Program-made: the position numbers and the translations under genes | Shown: one piece after another, positions 35,614 through 48,500 of the stretch | Layout of the letters: the number at the start of each line of letters is the position of its first letter | How positions within the stretch are numbered: the stretch's first letter is position 1 | The notes under the pieces: generated by a model | The model's input: the letters and a program-made list of their open reading frames with translations, nothing else | Database searches by the model: none | Told to the model about the DNA's origin: nothing | Source: Paramoeba atlantica | Taxonomy: Eukaryota; Discosea | DNA: 64,000 bases | Reading direction: 5' to 3' | Assembly: GCA_977017575.1 (NCBI GenBank) | Contig: CDRNVI010000139.1 | Coordinates: forward strand, 62,001 to 126,000

Positions 35614-38600
35614 ATGGATTATTTTATCCAATTTGGGGAAGGTTCCTCTCGCCTCTCCTTTCGAAACTTCCCACTTCGTGAAACATCAAGGGTTTCTTCA
35701 ACTGAGAGTCTCCAGACAACAAAGGGACGAGAAAAAAGATCCTCTTTTGAATCTCCTTCCTACTACACACCGCCTCCTCCCTCCTCCCCCCTTTTTCAGT
35801 CCTCTCCTCATTCCTCTCCTCATTCCTCTCCTCTGGATAATCAAAAAGGAAATGAGGAAGAACAAAGAACTGTCGGAATTTTAGTGGACATTCTGAAAGA
35901 CTTGACTTTTCAGAATTTGAAGCAATACCCAGAAACCAAGGAGGCTTCAGTATCTATCTTGCTTCGTGCGATTGACTCTCTTCAAGGACTCAAAAATTCT
36001 GCTCAGCTTGCAGCAGAAGAGCGAGAAAAGAGAGGGAAGAAAATGAGGGAGAAGGAAGAAATCAAAGGAGAAGAACAAGAAGAAAATAGGAGGGTTGAAA
36101 GTGATAAAGAAGAACGGAAGAATGAAATTGAGGCTGAGGAGACCAAACTTGAAAAGGAAGAGAAAAAAGAAAGGAGAAAGAAATTGCCGAAAATGGAATC
36201 TGTTTTGTGTTTGAACCATTTCTCAGTTGTTCCGATTTGTCGCATGTCACAGGAAAAGAAGAGTCTGTTTTTACAGAACGAGTGGCTCCCATTCTTGTCT
36301 CGTCTGCGCCTTGAATTAATGCAAATTCAAACTCGGTTTGTTTCTTTTTTCTTTTTCTTTGGATTTCTCTTTCTCTTCTCATTATCATCCCAGTTCTCTT
36401 GTCGTTGCAAAGCCACACATCTTGCCTCCCCAAAAACAAATCCTTTCACTGGCTGATGAATGCTTTGACTTAACTGAGAAATGGTATGGTTTTGGGCGAG
36501 GAAATATCTCTGCATTGTATGAATGGTTCATTGCTGCCTCTGAGTGGAGTGGAGAGGGTGGTTATCATTGGAAAAAGATTCGAAGAGCCCGTTCCCCTGA
36601 TTCTTATATTTTGTGTGTTGATGGGGTGATGAGGAGGAAGGCGTATGATGAGGGAAGGAAAGGAGGGGGGAAAGGAGGAGGAGCGAAGGCTTCTAAGAAG
36701 CTTCAACTCTTGACAGGTTTTCTCTTTCGTTTTTTTACTTGTCTGTGATTTGCCTCATTTCCAATCCCCCAGAACTCAAGACATCCGACCGGACGAAACT
36801 TTATGGAACAAGTAAATACATTGGAATAGAGGGACCAAATCATCAAGCCTTTGAATCTCCCATTGACAATACTGTTTTATCAAATGTGATGTCTCCCTTT
36901 GACGCACGACTCCTGATTAGTGGGAAGATTGTAAAGAATTTCCTTCTTTTTTTTATTGCCTACAGACAAAAAAAGTGGATGAGGTGGTTGTATAAAGTAG
37001 AAAGATGGGGCAATTGTCCATATGATGAAGACAAAGGAGCTTCTTCTTCTGTTGTTAAGTCGTCTGAAGTTGTTACTGCTTCTTTTCTTAAGTGGGCTGC
37101 GCTCAATAATGGTTTTTTTTCTTGTTGAAGCTTCTTAAAAACACAATAATTATTTACAAAATTAAATCTTTCAGGAGAAGAGCTCAAAAAAGTAGGAATT
37201 GATGTGGAGAGTTTTTCTTTTACCGCACTTCTTCAACCTGGGACTGTCACGGACAGAATAGAAAAGCTTGATTCTGAGCATCATGAAAAGCTTCATGAGT
37301 TAGTCGAAAAGAAACTCCGTTTGAGTATGTTGCAGACAAAGCGAACCTGTGCAAAAGATCTCCTTGATTTCTTGGAATGGTGTCAAGCACACCCAGGGAA
37401 GGTACATTTTTTACTTCATTTGAATTTCGTAATATATTTCTTAAAATCAACAAAAAAAAAGGTGTACAATAACAATCCAAGGATCCACAAAAAACTTCTC
37501 TTGTTAGGGTTGATGCAAAATCAGTTGGTGATTGTGAAAAGATCAACAATGGAATCAGTTACAGTTCACAGGTAAATTATTAGAGAAAAGTAGCATATCA
37601 CAGAAAAGGTTGTAGGTCTTCTTGGTTTCTCAAATCCTAAAAATAGGTATATTCCCGTAACATGGGTTCGAGCAATCCCGTTAGTCACAATCGAAAATGG
37701 AGAAGAAAAGACTGTTCGTTCTCCTGGGGATGGTGAACACAGGTTTCTTCTTTCTTTTTTGGTTTTCAAAAAGTATTATTTTCCTATTTTAAAACCTTTT
37801 CATAGCCGTTTCCGAAAAAACTCATTCCCCTATGGCGACAGCCATGGGATGGGAATTGCAGGAGGTGGGTTGGTTGAAGGAACAGGAAAGCATGGTAGTC
37901 TTAGATATGAATACGGTACTGCATTCTCCTCCGATCCCTCAGCAAAAGTCTCCAACTGGTTTGAATTCTATCTCAAAAAATAATTGCTTGGTTTTGGGAT
38001 TTAATTTCCGTTTCTCAGGTTTCTATCAGACATTGAGAAAATATGTCGGGAATGTGAAATTCTCAATCCTCCTGCTCATCGAGACCTTATCCTCCCAGGA
38101 GAGGTATTTTTTTTTCATTAAAAATGAACAAAAGGCCATGGTATCTCATGGTTTCTGTGGAGTAGGCTTTCCATGAAGTAGGGCAAAACCCAAAAGCTGC
38201 GTCATCTATTGGCGCGACCCAACACACTCAAATTAGTCGCTCGTCTGTGGAAGACTGGCCTCTTTTGATGGTTCACATTCTGGCTTCTTTTCTTTTATCC
38301 TTATTCCATAAAATGGATTATTTCTTAATACACTTCTTATTATTAGATGAAAAATAATCCTAAATGGATCCCTTCATTAAAATGCGAATTGGACATTATC
38401 CAAGTGGGAAATTCCCCTGATGCATTCTTTATCAAATTCGTCACAAAGCAATTGACTTCTCCAAGTTTTTTAAAGTCGATCTACCATTTGAGATTACATT
38501 TAATGAGGAAGTTGGATTCTCTTGGATCAGAAGAAGCTAAAGGGCGGGGGGTGGATTTCGTTCTCCATGCTCAACCTATTGCTCAGTCTGATGGTGTGAC

Positions 38601-39608
38601 ACTTTTTTTCTTTCAGGTTTTTTTTTATTTATTTGCCATTTCGTCAACGAGCCCTAGTGAGGAACTAACATTCAGATGCAAAGCCAATTTCGCCACTCCA
38701 AAAAGTCAACAAAGGTGGGAGATTGATTGAACAAAATCTTGACACTGGAGAAACCTTTGTTGAGGCGGACAGCCCAATCCCAAATATTGGGTCATTTGCC
38801 TCACATGGAAATTTATTGATCAGTGAGGGGTATCAAAGAGTTATCAATGAGAATGGCAGGGAGATGATGGCCAGTCTTTTTGATTTTGTGAGGAAGCCTG
38901 GGGCAAGGGCTGTTGCTGAGGAGTTTTTATTGAGGAGGTGAATTTTATTTTTTTTTTGCTTTTTTTAAATTTTTCTTTTAAATTTCCTTTATTTCGTTTT
39001 GTAGATATGGTTATTCATGGCCATCTGGACGTCTGGATTCCGCCAACACCTATCGGCTCTCAGCAAAGAAGGAATCGATATTTGGAGCTTCCCTTGAAAC
39101 AGCTGCTCCTATCTCGACTGCATCTGATTCTCCATTGAATCCCTTTTCACCACCAAAATCTCCAGCGAGGAAGTCATCGCCACATCCTTCCTTTCAATTA
39201 CCTCCCCCAAAGAAGGGGGAAGGGGAAGAAACAAAACAGACACAGAAGAAGGTGCAATTAATATTCCCATCTTCTTCTTCGCAATTAAAAAAAGAGGCGA
39301 AATCCATTTCCCCAGAAACAAAGAAAATGTCAGATCTTTTGAGTCCTTCAAAGAATGCAGCAAGGAGAAATTATCCAGGGTATTGCAGTCCTTATACTAG
39401 TCCTGGGTTTGGTTATCGAACTGGGACTTTTCAATCACCTCTTCCTCAGGTTTTTTTTTTTCTCTCTCTTTTCTCTCTTGACTCAATCTTCCCGGAAAGA
39501 TGGTCTCTAATGTTGTTGTGTTTTTTAAAGGCAAGAGAGGAAATTGAAAAGAAGAAGGACAAAACAAAACAAAAAGCTTCAATACGGACATATCTTGGTT
39601 TTCAATAA
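35614..39608 (+). CDS. Large unrecognised protein, multi-exon
   Basis: I do not recognise this protein. The start MDYFIQFGEGSSRLSFRNFP is preceded by a T-rich leader. The first exon continues with a Ser/Pro-rich stretch, then a strongly charged coiled coil (about 36000-36190, Glu/Lys-rich), then CLNHFSVVPICRMSQEKKSL. Later exons include DECFDLTEKWYGFGRGNISAL, a basic Gly/Lys stretch (GRKGGGKGGGAKASKK), SFLKWAALNNG, GIDVESFSFTALLQPGT, VTWVRAIPLVTIENGEE, FPYGDSHGMGIAGGG, SIYHLRLHLMRKL and NIGSFASHGNLLISEGYQR. The C-terminal part is Ser/Pro/Lys-rich (NPFSPPKSPARKSSP), disordered and probably phosphorylated, ending in YLGFQ and TAA. There are no membrane helices and no signal peptide. It looks like a cytosolic or nuclear scaffold. 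Joins around 36900-37030 and 38560-38700 are uncertain. Confidence 0.6.
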
Positions 39609-39690
39609 TATTTTTCTCTCCCAAAGACAAAAAAACATTCTTGACAAAAATAAAAGAAGCAAAAACTGGGAGGTTGAACAAAATGAGGAA

Positions 39691-39815
39691 TACAAACAAA
39701 GGAACAAAATTGAGCAACAATACAATACAAACAAAGGAACAAAATTGAGCAACAATACAATACAAAGATAGGGATAACAAATTGAGCAACAATACAATAC
39801 AAACATAGGGATAAG
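39691..39815. repeat. Tandem repeat, about 35-bp unit, three copies
   Basis: The core ATTGAGCAACAATACAATAC recurs at about 39709, 39744 and 39781, flanked by variants of TACAAACAAAGGAACAAA. The second and third junctions are slightly altered (ATAGGGATAACAA). It sits in the 424-bp gap between the unrecognised gene and the third glycosyltransferase-like gene. The rest of that gap is T-rich leader. Confidence 0.85.
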
Positions 39816-40032
39816 AAATGTGATAGATAAATACAACAGGGTTGAAATAATTGGACCAATTTTGGGTGGTTTTTTTTTTTTTTCGGTTTTTCGTTTTGTT
39901 GGTTGTGTGTTTTTTTCTCTTTTTTTTTTCTTTTTCTCTTTTGGGTTTTTTTGTGTTTCTCTTTGGCTTCTCTTCTTTCTTTCTTTTTTCTTTTTTCCCT
40001 TTCTTTCTTTTCTTCATGAGGCCCAAAAAAAA

Positions 40033-41130
40033 ATGAGAAAACCGTTTTTGGGGGCATTTTTTCTTTTGTGTTTTTGGGTTCTTTGTTGGGAGAAGAAGAA
40101 CTTTGTAGTGGCAGAAGAGAAACCTCTTGTTGCTGTTTGTTTGATTGGTCAGTTGAGATCTTTTGAACTCACTGGTTTCCTTTCCTCCCTTTCTTCTCCT
40201 TTCCTCTCTCTTTCGACCTCTTTTTGTTCTTTTCTTTCCTTTTCTTTCTATCTTTCTTTTTTTTCTTTTTCTTTCTTTTTCTTTCTTTTTCTTCATTCAT
40301 TAAACCCTCTCCTAGTGAGCGGCCTTGTTCATTACCTTTTGAATTACACCTCCAGAAATTCTAAACAAGTTGATCTCTTTATCTCTTCTTTTCTAAGCGA
40401 AGATTCGTTCAAGGTCTTACACAAAAATTGAAACATTAAAAATAAGAATCAAAAGAAAATATGAAAGGAGAAAAAGAACAGAAAGAACAAAAGAGAGAGA
40501 GAGAAATTGACATTTTTCTTTTCTTTCCTCAAGATCTTTCTCTTGGAACAACAACTTCGGCTCTTGAAAAACCAAAAGAGTGAAAAATTCAACTCCACAC
40601 ATCTGAGAGTTGTTTCGATTCGATCTCCTGTCCAATACCCCTCTTCTTCTTCCTCTTGTTCTCTTTTTTCAATTTTCTTTTTTCCAATTTCTTTTTCTCT
40701 TTTCTTTTTCTCTTTTCTTTTTCTCTTTTCGAAAAAGAGAAAAAATAACATCAAAAAAAAAATATGAACAGTTCCAGAATCTCAAATGCCAAAATCGACA
40801 AAAGGAATTCAAGGAATGTATGCTCTCTTTAATCTCACAACCGCTTGTTCATCAGTTAAGAGTTTTTCTTTCTCTTCTTTCTTTTCATTACTTCTTTTCA
40901 TATTTGTTGATGAAGAGATTTTTTTAGTTAATTCTTGAGAATGAGAGGAAAGAAAGCATCAAATATGATACAAGTACAAAACAATTTCATTCCTTTCTTT
41001 TTTTTCAATCATTTTGATCATAAGTTTCGTTCTAATTGAAAATACAAAAAAAAAATTGGAAAGTTTTAAAAGCAAGACTTGATAGTCTCTGGTATGCTTA
41101 CCCAAAAGGCCTCCCTCTTCTATACCATGG

Positions 41131-41167
<37 letters not shown>

Positions 41168-42466
41168 CTTCTACTTCTTTTTCGTTGTGGAACTAAAGTG
41201 AGTTTCAGGAAATTCAAATGACTGTTTGTATTGTCCAAAGGAGTATGATTTTTTTGGCTATAATGATCGATTCTTAGTGGGGCCGTTTAGTCTTTTCCTT
41301 CTTTTTTCTTCTTCTTTTCCTTCTTTTTTGTTCTTCTGTTCCTTCTTTTCTCTCTTCTTTTCCATTTTATCAAATTTTACTTCAAATAGGAGAGATCAAA
41401 TGATTTTAGCAAACAAGCGATTTGAAAGTCTTGTAATTGCAAACTTAACCAAAAGACCTGGAAATAGTGAAAATTCCCTCAAACAAGAACTGGCAGCTCG
41501 GAATATTTGTATGAAAACAATCACTGTTATTTCGTTCTCTTCTTTCTTTTTCTTTTCTCTCTCTTTTAATTTTATTGGTTGGCAGTGTCGATCAAAACCT
41601 ATCTTAGAGTGCCCAGTTCCATTTTGCCTCTTTCGTTTATCCATCTCGGTCTCATTTTCTCAAAATTAAGAATTTTCTCTTCCCCAAATCCTAATAATTT
41701 TTATGTCAATAGCCAACCATGTCAATGACCCATATAAATATCTTTGATGTTTTCTTTTTTCAATTTTTGTGTCATGCAAACCATTTCTAATTCTGAATTC
41801 TCTAGGGTGGTGGGTGCCGACCATGCCGGCGAGATTGCCATCACACAAAGGTTGACTCAGAATGGAAGAGCGTTTTTGTGAACTTTCGTGGTGGTCAGGA
41901 AGCAATTGTCCCTTATGATCAGTTACAACACTTCATTCAGACAGTGAAGAGCATCACTGAGTGCCACAAACTGTTGCATGATTCTCTCAAGTGACTCATT
42001 TATTTTTCTTTCGCTCTTGTTGATTATTGACTGAGTTGATTTTTTTCAAGGGGCATTGTTTGGCAATCTGAAGCTTCTTTTCATGATCTCTGTCTTCTCA
42101 GTTCTTTTTCTTTTCCAACAATGGCCAATATTACAAAGGTCGGAAATTTTACACAAGTTGGAAACAAGACCTACGAAAGCCCCATTTTTCGAATGTTGTC
42201 CAGTCCTTTAACCAGGTTATTTCTCTTTCACACCCTCCCCAAAAAGAGACACTGACACACCGCTACTCCAAAGGGGATTGAGAGCTTGGGATTTGGAAGA
42301 TCGATGTAAACTCTATCCAATCACCTGCCAACCAGAACAAAAAAAAGGCGATGAAAAACCCAACAATGAATCGAAGAGGAGATTACTTACAAAGGTTCCT
42401 CCCCCCAAAAAACCTCCCAAAAAACCTCCCAAAAAACCTCCCAAAATCAAGATCAAGGCTGGGTGA
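40033..42466 (+). CDS. Secreted glycosyltransferase-like protein, diverged copy 3
   Basis: Same family as the genes at 28745 and 31225 but diverged. MRKPFLGAFFLLCFWVLCW is the signal peptide. KPLVAVCLIGQLRSFELTG matches the family N-terminal motif. EDSFKVL, GIQGMYALFNLTTACSS and KYDTS follow, then VLKARLDSLWYAYPKGLPLL (the R-x-D motif), FFGYNDRFLVGPFSLF, ECPVPFCLFRLSI, GGCRPCRRDCHH and RAWDLEDRCKLYPITC. It ends in a basic Pro/Lys repeat, (PPKK) several times to KIKIKAG and TGA, which the other two copies lack. One intron contains a (CT)n microsatellite at about 41135-41164. An AATAAA starts right after the stop at 42469. The convergent Med12 gene ends 84 bp away. Confidence 0.65.
41135..41164. 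repeat. (CT)n microsatellite
   Basis: About fifteen CT units in an intron of the third glycosyltransferase-like gene. It probably acts as an unusually pure version of the usual pyrimidine-rich intron. Confidence 0.9.
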
Positions 42467-42550
42467 AATAAACTCTATTTATGCACAATTCTTCCGCTCT
42501 ATGATTTTCTTCAGAATGTAGTCTTTCATTCAAGTCACATAAAATTGGAG

Positions 42551-45500
42551 CTAAGGTTCATAACGAAGGCGCCCGGCTCTTCTTCTTCTTTTTCCCCCAA
42601 ATTGTGTGGGACATATTTTGTCAGAATGTCGATCATACCAACCTTCCACTAACCCCAGATCAACTGAGATAGGTAATAAATTTTTGGTAGATTGGAGATC
42701 AACCTACAAATGCAATTGTCAGTTCAAAATGAAAAATGAGGAATAGAAAGAGAGAGAGAAAAAGAACCACAGCAGATTCTTGAGGGAGGGGAGGTTCAGA
42801 AGTTGGGATGGTAATAAATGGGAATCGATCTTTTAAGATTTGCAGTCTTGAAATGGGAAATTGGAGTCTCTGAGCCCAACATGACTTCAAAGTTGTTTCG
42901 AAGAGTTGTTGTCTGTTTGAAGGATTAAAGAAAAGAAAGAAGAGAGGATAGTTGGGGTGGAAAAGAATACCTTTTTGCTAAACCACTTCGGCGACGATCT
43001 CCAGTTAAATATTTTGTCAAAATGTTTAAAATTAGTGCGAGGATTGTCTCGTCTTCTTGTAAAGATGGCTAATTTGAAAGAATTTTTAGAATAAAAACAA
43101 AGAAAATGAATTGGAATTGAAGAGAACCTGAGAAGAAACAACAATGTAAAGCCGCAAGAAAATAATCACAAGATTGTTCATCTGCTCTTCATCAACAATT
43201 GCACAAACATTTGTCAACAATGGTCCCAACAACCTCAACCGAAACAAGAGACCAATCTTCAAAAAGAGAGAGAAAGAGAGAGGGCGAGGAGAGAGTTTCG
43301 GGTTTAAAAGAGAACGGAAGGTTCTTTCTTCGAGAGGTTCCAAAAATTTAGTGAAATGATCGAGAATCAAAGGGACTAATTCTTTGTCTCCGCGAAAGAG
43401 AGAGGAGGAAGAGAGAATGAAAGGAGAGAGGAAAGAAAGAAAAGCATTTTGGGTTTGGTGTTCGAGAGATTGAATGTCTGGACCGGAGAAAGAGAGAGAG
43501 GGTTTTTCTTTTGAGAGGAGAGAGTGGCAAAAGCAGAGAGGAAGGGGGCAAGTTGTCCCATCTTGGAAATGGGAGAGAACAAGAAAGAGAGGAGTTGTTA
43601 AAGGGAGATGAGATGGGAGAGGAAGAGGAAGAGAGAGAGAAAAGGGCTGAAACATATCATCATAGATTTCTTTCTCTGTGACTTTGAGAGGAGGAAGAGA
43701 AAAATCAAATGTTTGGGAAGACAGAAAACTTTTTAACCAATGAAGAATCCCTTTTCCAAGAATCTCTCTCTCTCTTTCTCCTCCCTCTTCCTCACTTTTG
43801 ATACTCTTGAGAAAGAGAGAACCTCTCTGTGAGAAAGTAGTGCGAAAGTTCTCTTCCCCAGAAGACGAAGAAGAGAGAGAAGAAACGAGATAGTGCCCAA
43901 AGAGATGAATCAAAGATTTTGGAGAAAAATCATTGGAGAGAGAAGAGGGAGAACCCTTCTCTTTCTCTTCTTTCTCTCTCTTCTCATTTTCATGGAGAAA
44001 AAAAGAGACAAGGAAGACAGAAACGGGATGGCTTCTTTCTCTTTTCAGAGAAAGGGAGAGAAACCGACCAAGGTGAGAGGAAAAACCACCAGAAAATGAA
44101 CAAAGGCATTGAGAAGACAGAGATTGTTCAGAAAGAGAGCAAATGATATGCATGATTGCGAGAGATCTCTCTTTTGTGAAGAAAGAGAGAGGAAGAGACG
44201 AAAGATAGGGGAAAACGCACTGCTCTGCAATGTGAGAAAGAGCAGAGAAGATCGATTTTTGATGTTGTGAAATTCCTGGACAAACATGTGAGGAAAGAGA
44301 AGAAGGAGAGAGAGTTGGGAGACAAAGGGGGTGATAGAGAGAACAGAGAGCACGAAGAACTACCACTCCTAATTGAAGATGGGGAGGAGATTGGAAAGAA
44401 GGGAGGGAAGGGAGAGAGAGTGAGAGTGGGGGAAATGAAGAGAGAGGAGGAGGTTCAAGAAAGAAATGAGAGAGGATTGTTGAAATAACTTGAGATTGGG
44501 AGGGAGAAGAGAGAGATTGGCTATATTCAAGAAGAGGGAGGATGAAAAGAGAAAAGACATCCCAATAATCGAGAATGCTTTCTTTTATCAGAAGGAAGGA
44601 GAGGAATGAAACAATTTCAAAAACTTGGCTATGAAATGGAGAGAGAGAAGGAGAAGAGAGTAGTTCTTTCAAAAGAGGGAGAATGTCATCTCGGAGAGAG
44701 GAAAGGAGAACTTGCGGGAGATGAAGAGCAAGAGAAGAGATGTGAATTCTCCTCAACTGTTCACAGAAAATATTGGCTTGGTAAAGAAACTTTTCAGAAT
44801 AGAGAGAAACGGGTGATTGTTCTTCACACAAGATAGAGGAAGGAGGAACAGAAAGAGATGAACCATCTTCAGTTTTAAACCTTTTGGTACCTCGACTTCT
44901 TTGTTCAGGTGGATGTGAAGAAGCTTTTCTCTTTCTCTGTTCTCCATATTCGAAGATACAATCCGCAGTTCCCTTCAGCCAACACACCAAACCCAATGAA
45001 GAAGAAAGAAAATCTTGCGAATCTGAGGGTTGTTGTTTTTGTTGTTTTTGTTGTTGAAAAATTAATTCCTCCACTCTCCTCTCTCGAACCAAAGACAAGA
45101 AATTCGATTCCAAAAAATTTGCAATGAAGGGAGAAGAAATGTTTTCATCTTCATATTGCTCCCAAAGAGAAGAGGCGAGCACAGAAGGAAGTGAAGCGAG
45201 AGAAGGAGAGGTGAGAGGTTGGGGGGTGAGAAGAGAGAGATAAATGTGAGGATAAGAGTGCAAGAAACGGAGAGAAAGAAGACCAGGAAGAGATTGAACA
45301 AGCCATGTTCCGAGATCGGAGAAGTTTGTTGGAATAAAATGAGACAGAGCCTGGGAGGAAGAAGAAGAAGGAAGAGAACATAAATGCTGGTGCTTAATGA
45401 TCAAAAGCCGAACAATATTTCCAATCTGATCTTGTGACGCCACCACTCTTTGATGCTCACTCAATGTTTTCACACAGAAGAACATCACATCATTGGTAGA

Positions 45501-48500
45501 AGTTTTCTTTTCTTGAGTAGAAGAAGGAGAAGAAATAAACAGAGAACTTTCTCCTCGTTCTACAGGGAGAGATTCTAAGAGCAATTGAATCATTTCAATT
45601 AAGAGATGTGGGTTATCAGACTCATCAAATATTTTCACTAATTTTCGAAGAAGAGAGAGAGAAGGAGAAGAGGGGTTTTGTTCCGAAGAAAAAGCATGAC
45701 AGAGTTGACACCTTTCACCCTCTTCACAAGAAAAAGAAGTAACAAACAAATCTCTCTCAGAAAAAAGAGAAGGGACAAATGAAGAAGAACAAGGAGAGCT
45801 CACTCCTTCAAACGGACAAGGAGAGTCTTTTCCTTCCTCTCTCTCTCTTTCAGCTAGAAAATGGTGATACCAATCATTCACCCATTTGATCACATGAGAG
45901 GAAAGCCAGGAGGAGAATTGGTGTGAATAGTGGTGTGTTAATTTCGAAAGAATTTGAAAAAGGCGGGGAGAAATTTCTGTTTCTGTGATTTCCTAAAAAT
46001 AAAAGAGAAATCAATGAAAGGACATTGTTGAAGCAAATCAAAGAATAATAATATGAACCTTGAGCAAATTTGCGTGATGCGAAGGAACTTCACTGACCAC
46101 AGAACTCGCAAAGAGAAAAGCTGGAACAATTCTCTTCGCTTCAAACAACAAACTTCTCTGCAAATCTAACAAATACTTTGTGAAGACATTGGAACTTAAA
46201 ATCCAACTTCGTTGTGTTGTTAGTGTCTTGGTAATTGGATCTGGGGAGAGAGAACGAGATATTATAAAGGTTAATAAGTTGTGAAGGTGGAGGCGACGTC
46301 GGCAAGAGAAACACTTATAACAAGAGAAACGTTGCTTGGGAGAGAGTGGAGAAGAAGATTGTTCTGTTGTTTCGAACCGAGGTTCTTTTTGGCTTTCTTG
46401 GCGTTGGGCATATTGATAAAACTGAAGTGAATCAGTACACCACCATTCAGCTTCAACTTCTTCGAATGAGAGTGAGGATGTGACAATTCCTTTTGCAATG
46501 AGGCTCCGGAGGTACGTGTCATACGAGAAGAGCCCACCTTTAATCAGCTCTCGAAATAAAATTGATGTCTTTCTTTGAACCGAAGAAGGGGGAGAAAGGA
46601 GGAGTTTATCATCTTGGGGAGTCTCAGATAAGAAATCAGATTGTTCTTCGCGCATTAAAGAAAAGAATGTGTTTTCTAAAAAGAAATTCAATTCGCTCTG
46701 AATTGCCTTTGAAAAAGGAGACACAGTATTCGGGGCAGGAGAAGAAGAAAAAGGAGGAGAAGAAGGAGAAGAGGCATTTGGAGTTCCAGACAGAGACCCT
46801 CGAAGTGGGTGCGGAGAGGGACTCATCGAAGGATATGTTGGAGTATGGTAAAAAGAGGAAGGATGGGGAGAAGAAGAAGGAGGAGGAGACCAACCAGGAA
46901 GTCCACTTGAGCCTCCTCCCATCCCCCCTCCAGGAGTCGAAGTGCCAGGTCTCTCGCGAGTTGCTAAGTAGATTTTGGACTCTTTGCTCATGTAGTCGAG
47001 ATATTGTGCGAACCTGTGAAGGAGCGTGTTGCCAAGATAGGGACCAATATCAGAAGAAAGGGGACCAGATTTCTTTAAAGGTTTGAGTTGGTTGGGGAAA
47101 GTGACAGCCCATTCGGAGACCAAGTTAACAAAAACCCGTGTAACTTGTGCAAGAGAAAAAGGGCCTGAAGAGAGAAAAAGAGGATCTGACTCTCGAGGGA
47201 TATAACTTCTTACAAACTGCAGGAGATTCAAGAAGAGAGATTCCAACTCAGAGACTCCATTTGGTTCTCCTTCTTCCTCTTTCTCTTCTCCTCTTTTTTC
47301 TGTGTCAAAGACGTTCCGAGAGTGAGGACTCGCAGCAAAAGAATCGAGTTCAGAAAAAAATGCCATTCGAAGTGTTGCAACTGAATATTCCGCAAAAGGG
47401 TGTTGCAAAAATTGGATCTTCATTCTGCAAAAATTATTTTTGATGAGAAAAAGATGAAAAACAAGCAGAACATTCAAGTGGAAAGAACGAACCTCGTTTC
47501 ATGTTCTATTGCAAGTTGGCCTCTCAAGACTTGCTCAGCAGAAAGGGCAGCAGGTGTAATTCTTACATTCATCTCCTTTTCTTCATCTCTTTTTTCTTTT
47601 CGTTTTTTCGCTTCTCTGTCCTTGGGTGCTTCTTGTCGATTTATCACTTTTGAAAGAGTTGAATCCTTCATTGTGAACAGAGCAAAAGAAAGGGGGAGTT
47701 GAGTCACGGTCCCAGTGAGCGTACAACGAGACGAAGACGGGATCAAAGAATGTGAGAGAATTGAACGGAGTGGACGAGAAGGGAATACTGTCACCAGATA
47801 GTGCGGATCCATAGAAAAGAGGAAACGAATCATTTCGCAGAGAAGGGTCCAGCACTGTTGATGTGTCGCTTGCATCAAATACTAAAATTCAAACATATCA
47901 GAAGAAGAAAAAATAGGAAAGAAAACATTCACAAAAAGTTCAAACCATTTGTCTCAGCTTTTCATCATTATCCTTCTCTCCAAAAGACTCCCCAACCGGA
48001 GTATTTGAATACCCCGAAGGTGATGTTAACATTCCTCTTCCACCCAAAGAAGAAAGAAATTGAGTTGGATGAGGAGATGGTGTTCCTCCCCATGTTCCCC
48101 CACCACCAGGAGTCAATCCCCCACCAGAAGATTTCGGAGTATAACCTCCTTGCGCAGAGCCAGAAGAGAAAGAAAGAGGAGAAGCTGATTGTGGAGTTCG
48201 CGGGTTGGGGGAAGGTTGGAGAGAAGGTGGGAGAAGAGATGAAGAAGACGAAGAAGGAGGATAATCATCTGATTCTGATGAGGATAAGTCCATTTGAGAA
48301 GTGTCATCAATTAGGCTTTCATCTCCTTCTTCAACTTGCCCAGACCAAGAAGGGCAAAAAGATGGATTTACTGAGAGGAGGAAAAGCAAATGTTTTCGAC
48401 AAATCATGACCAACTAAAAGAGAAGAATCGAATTTTTAATAACAAAGACAGACGAGAATAAAATCAAAAATAAACTATCCAACCTTTCGAAGGAGAACTG

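Noticed and set aside
39397-40296. Lys-rich minus-strand open frame of about 300 codons
   Set aside because: Antisense of T-rich leader and signal-peptide DNA of the third glycosyltransferase-like gene. It is low in complexity and has no domain.
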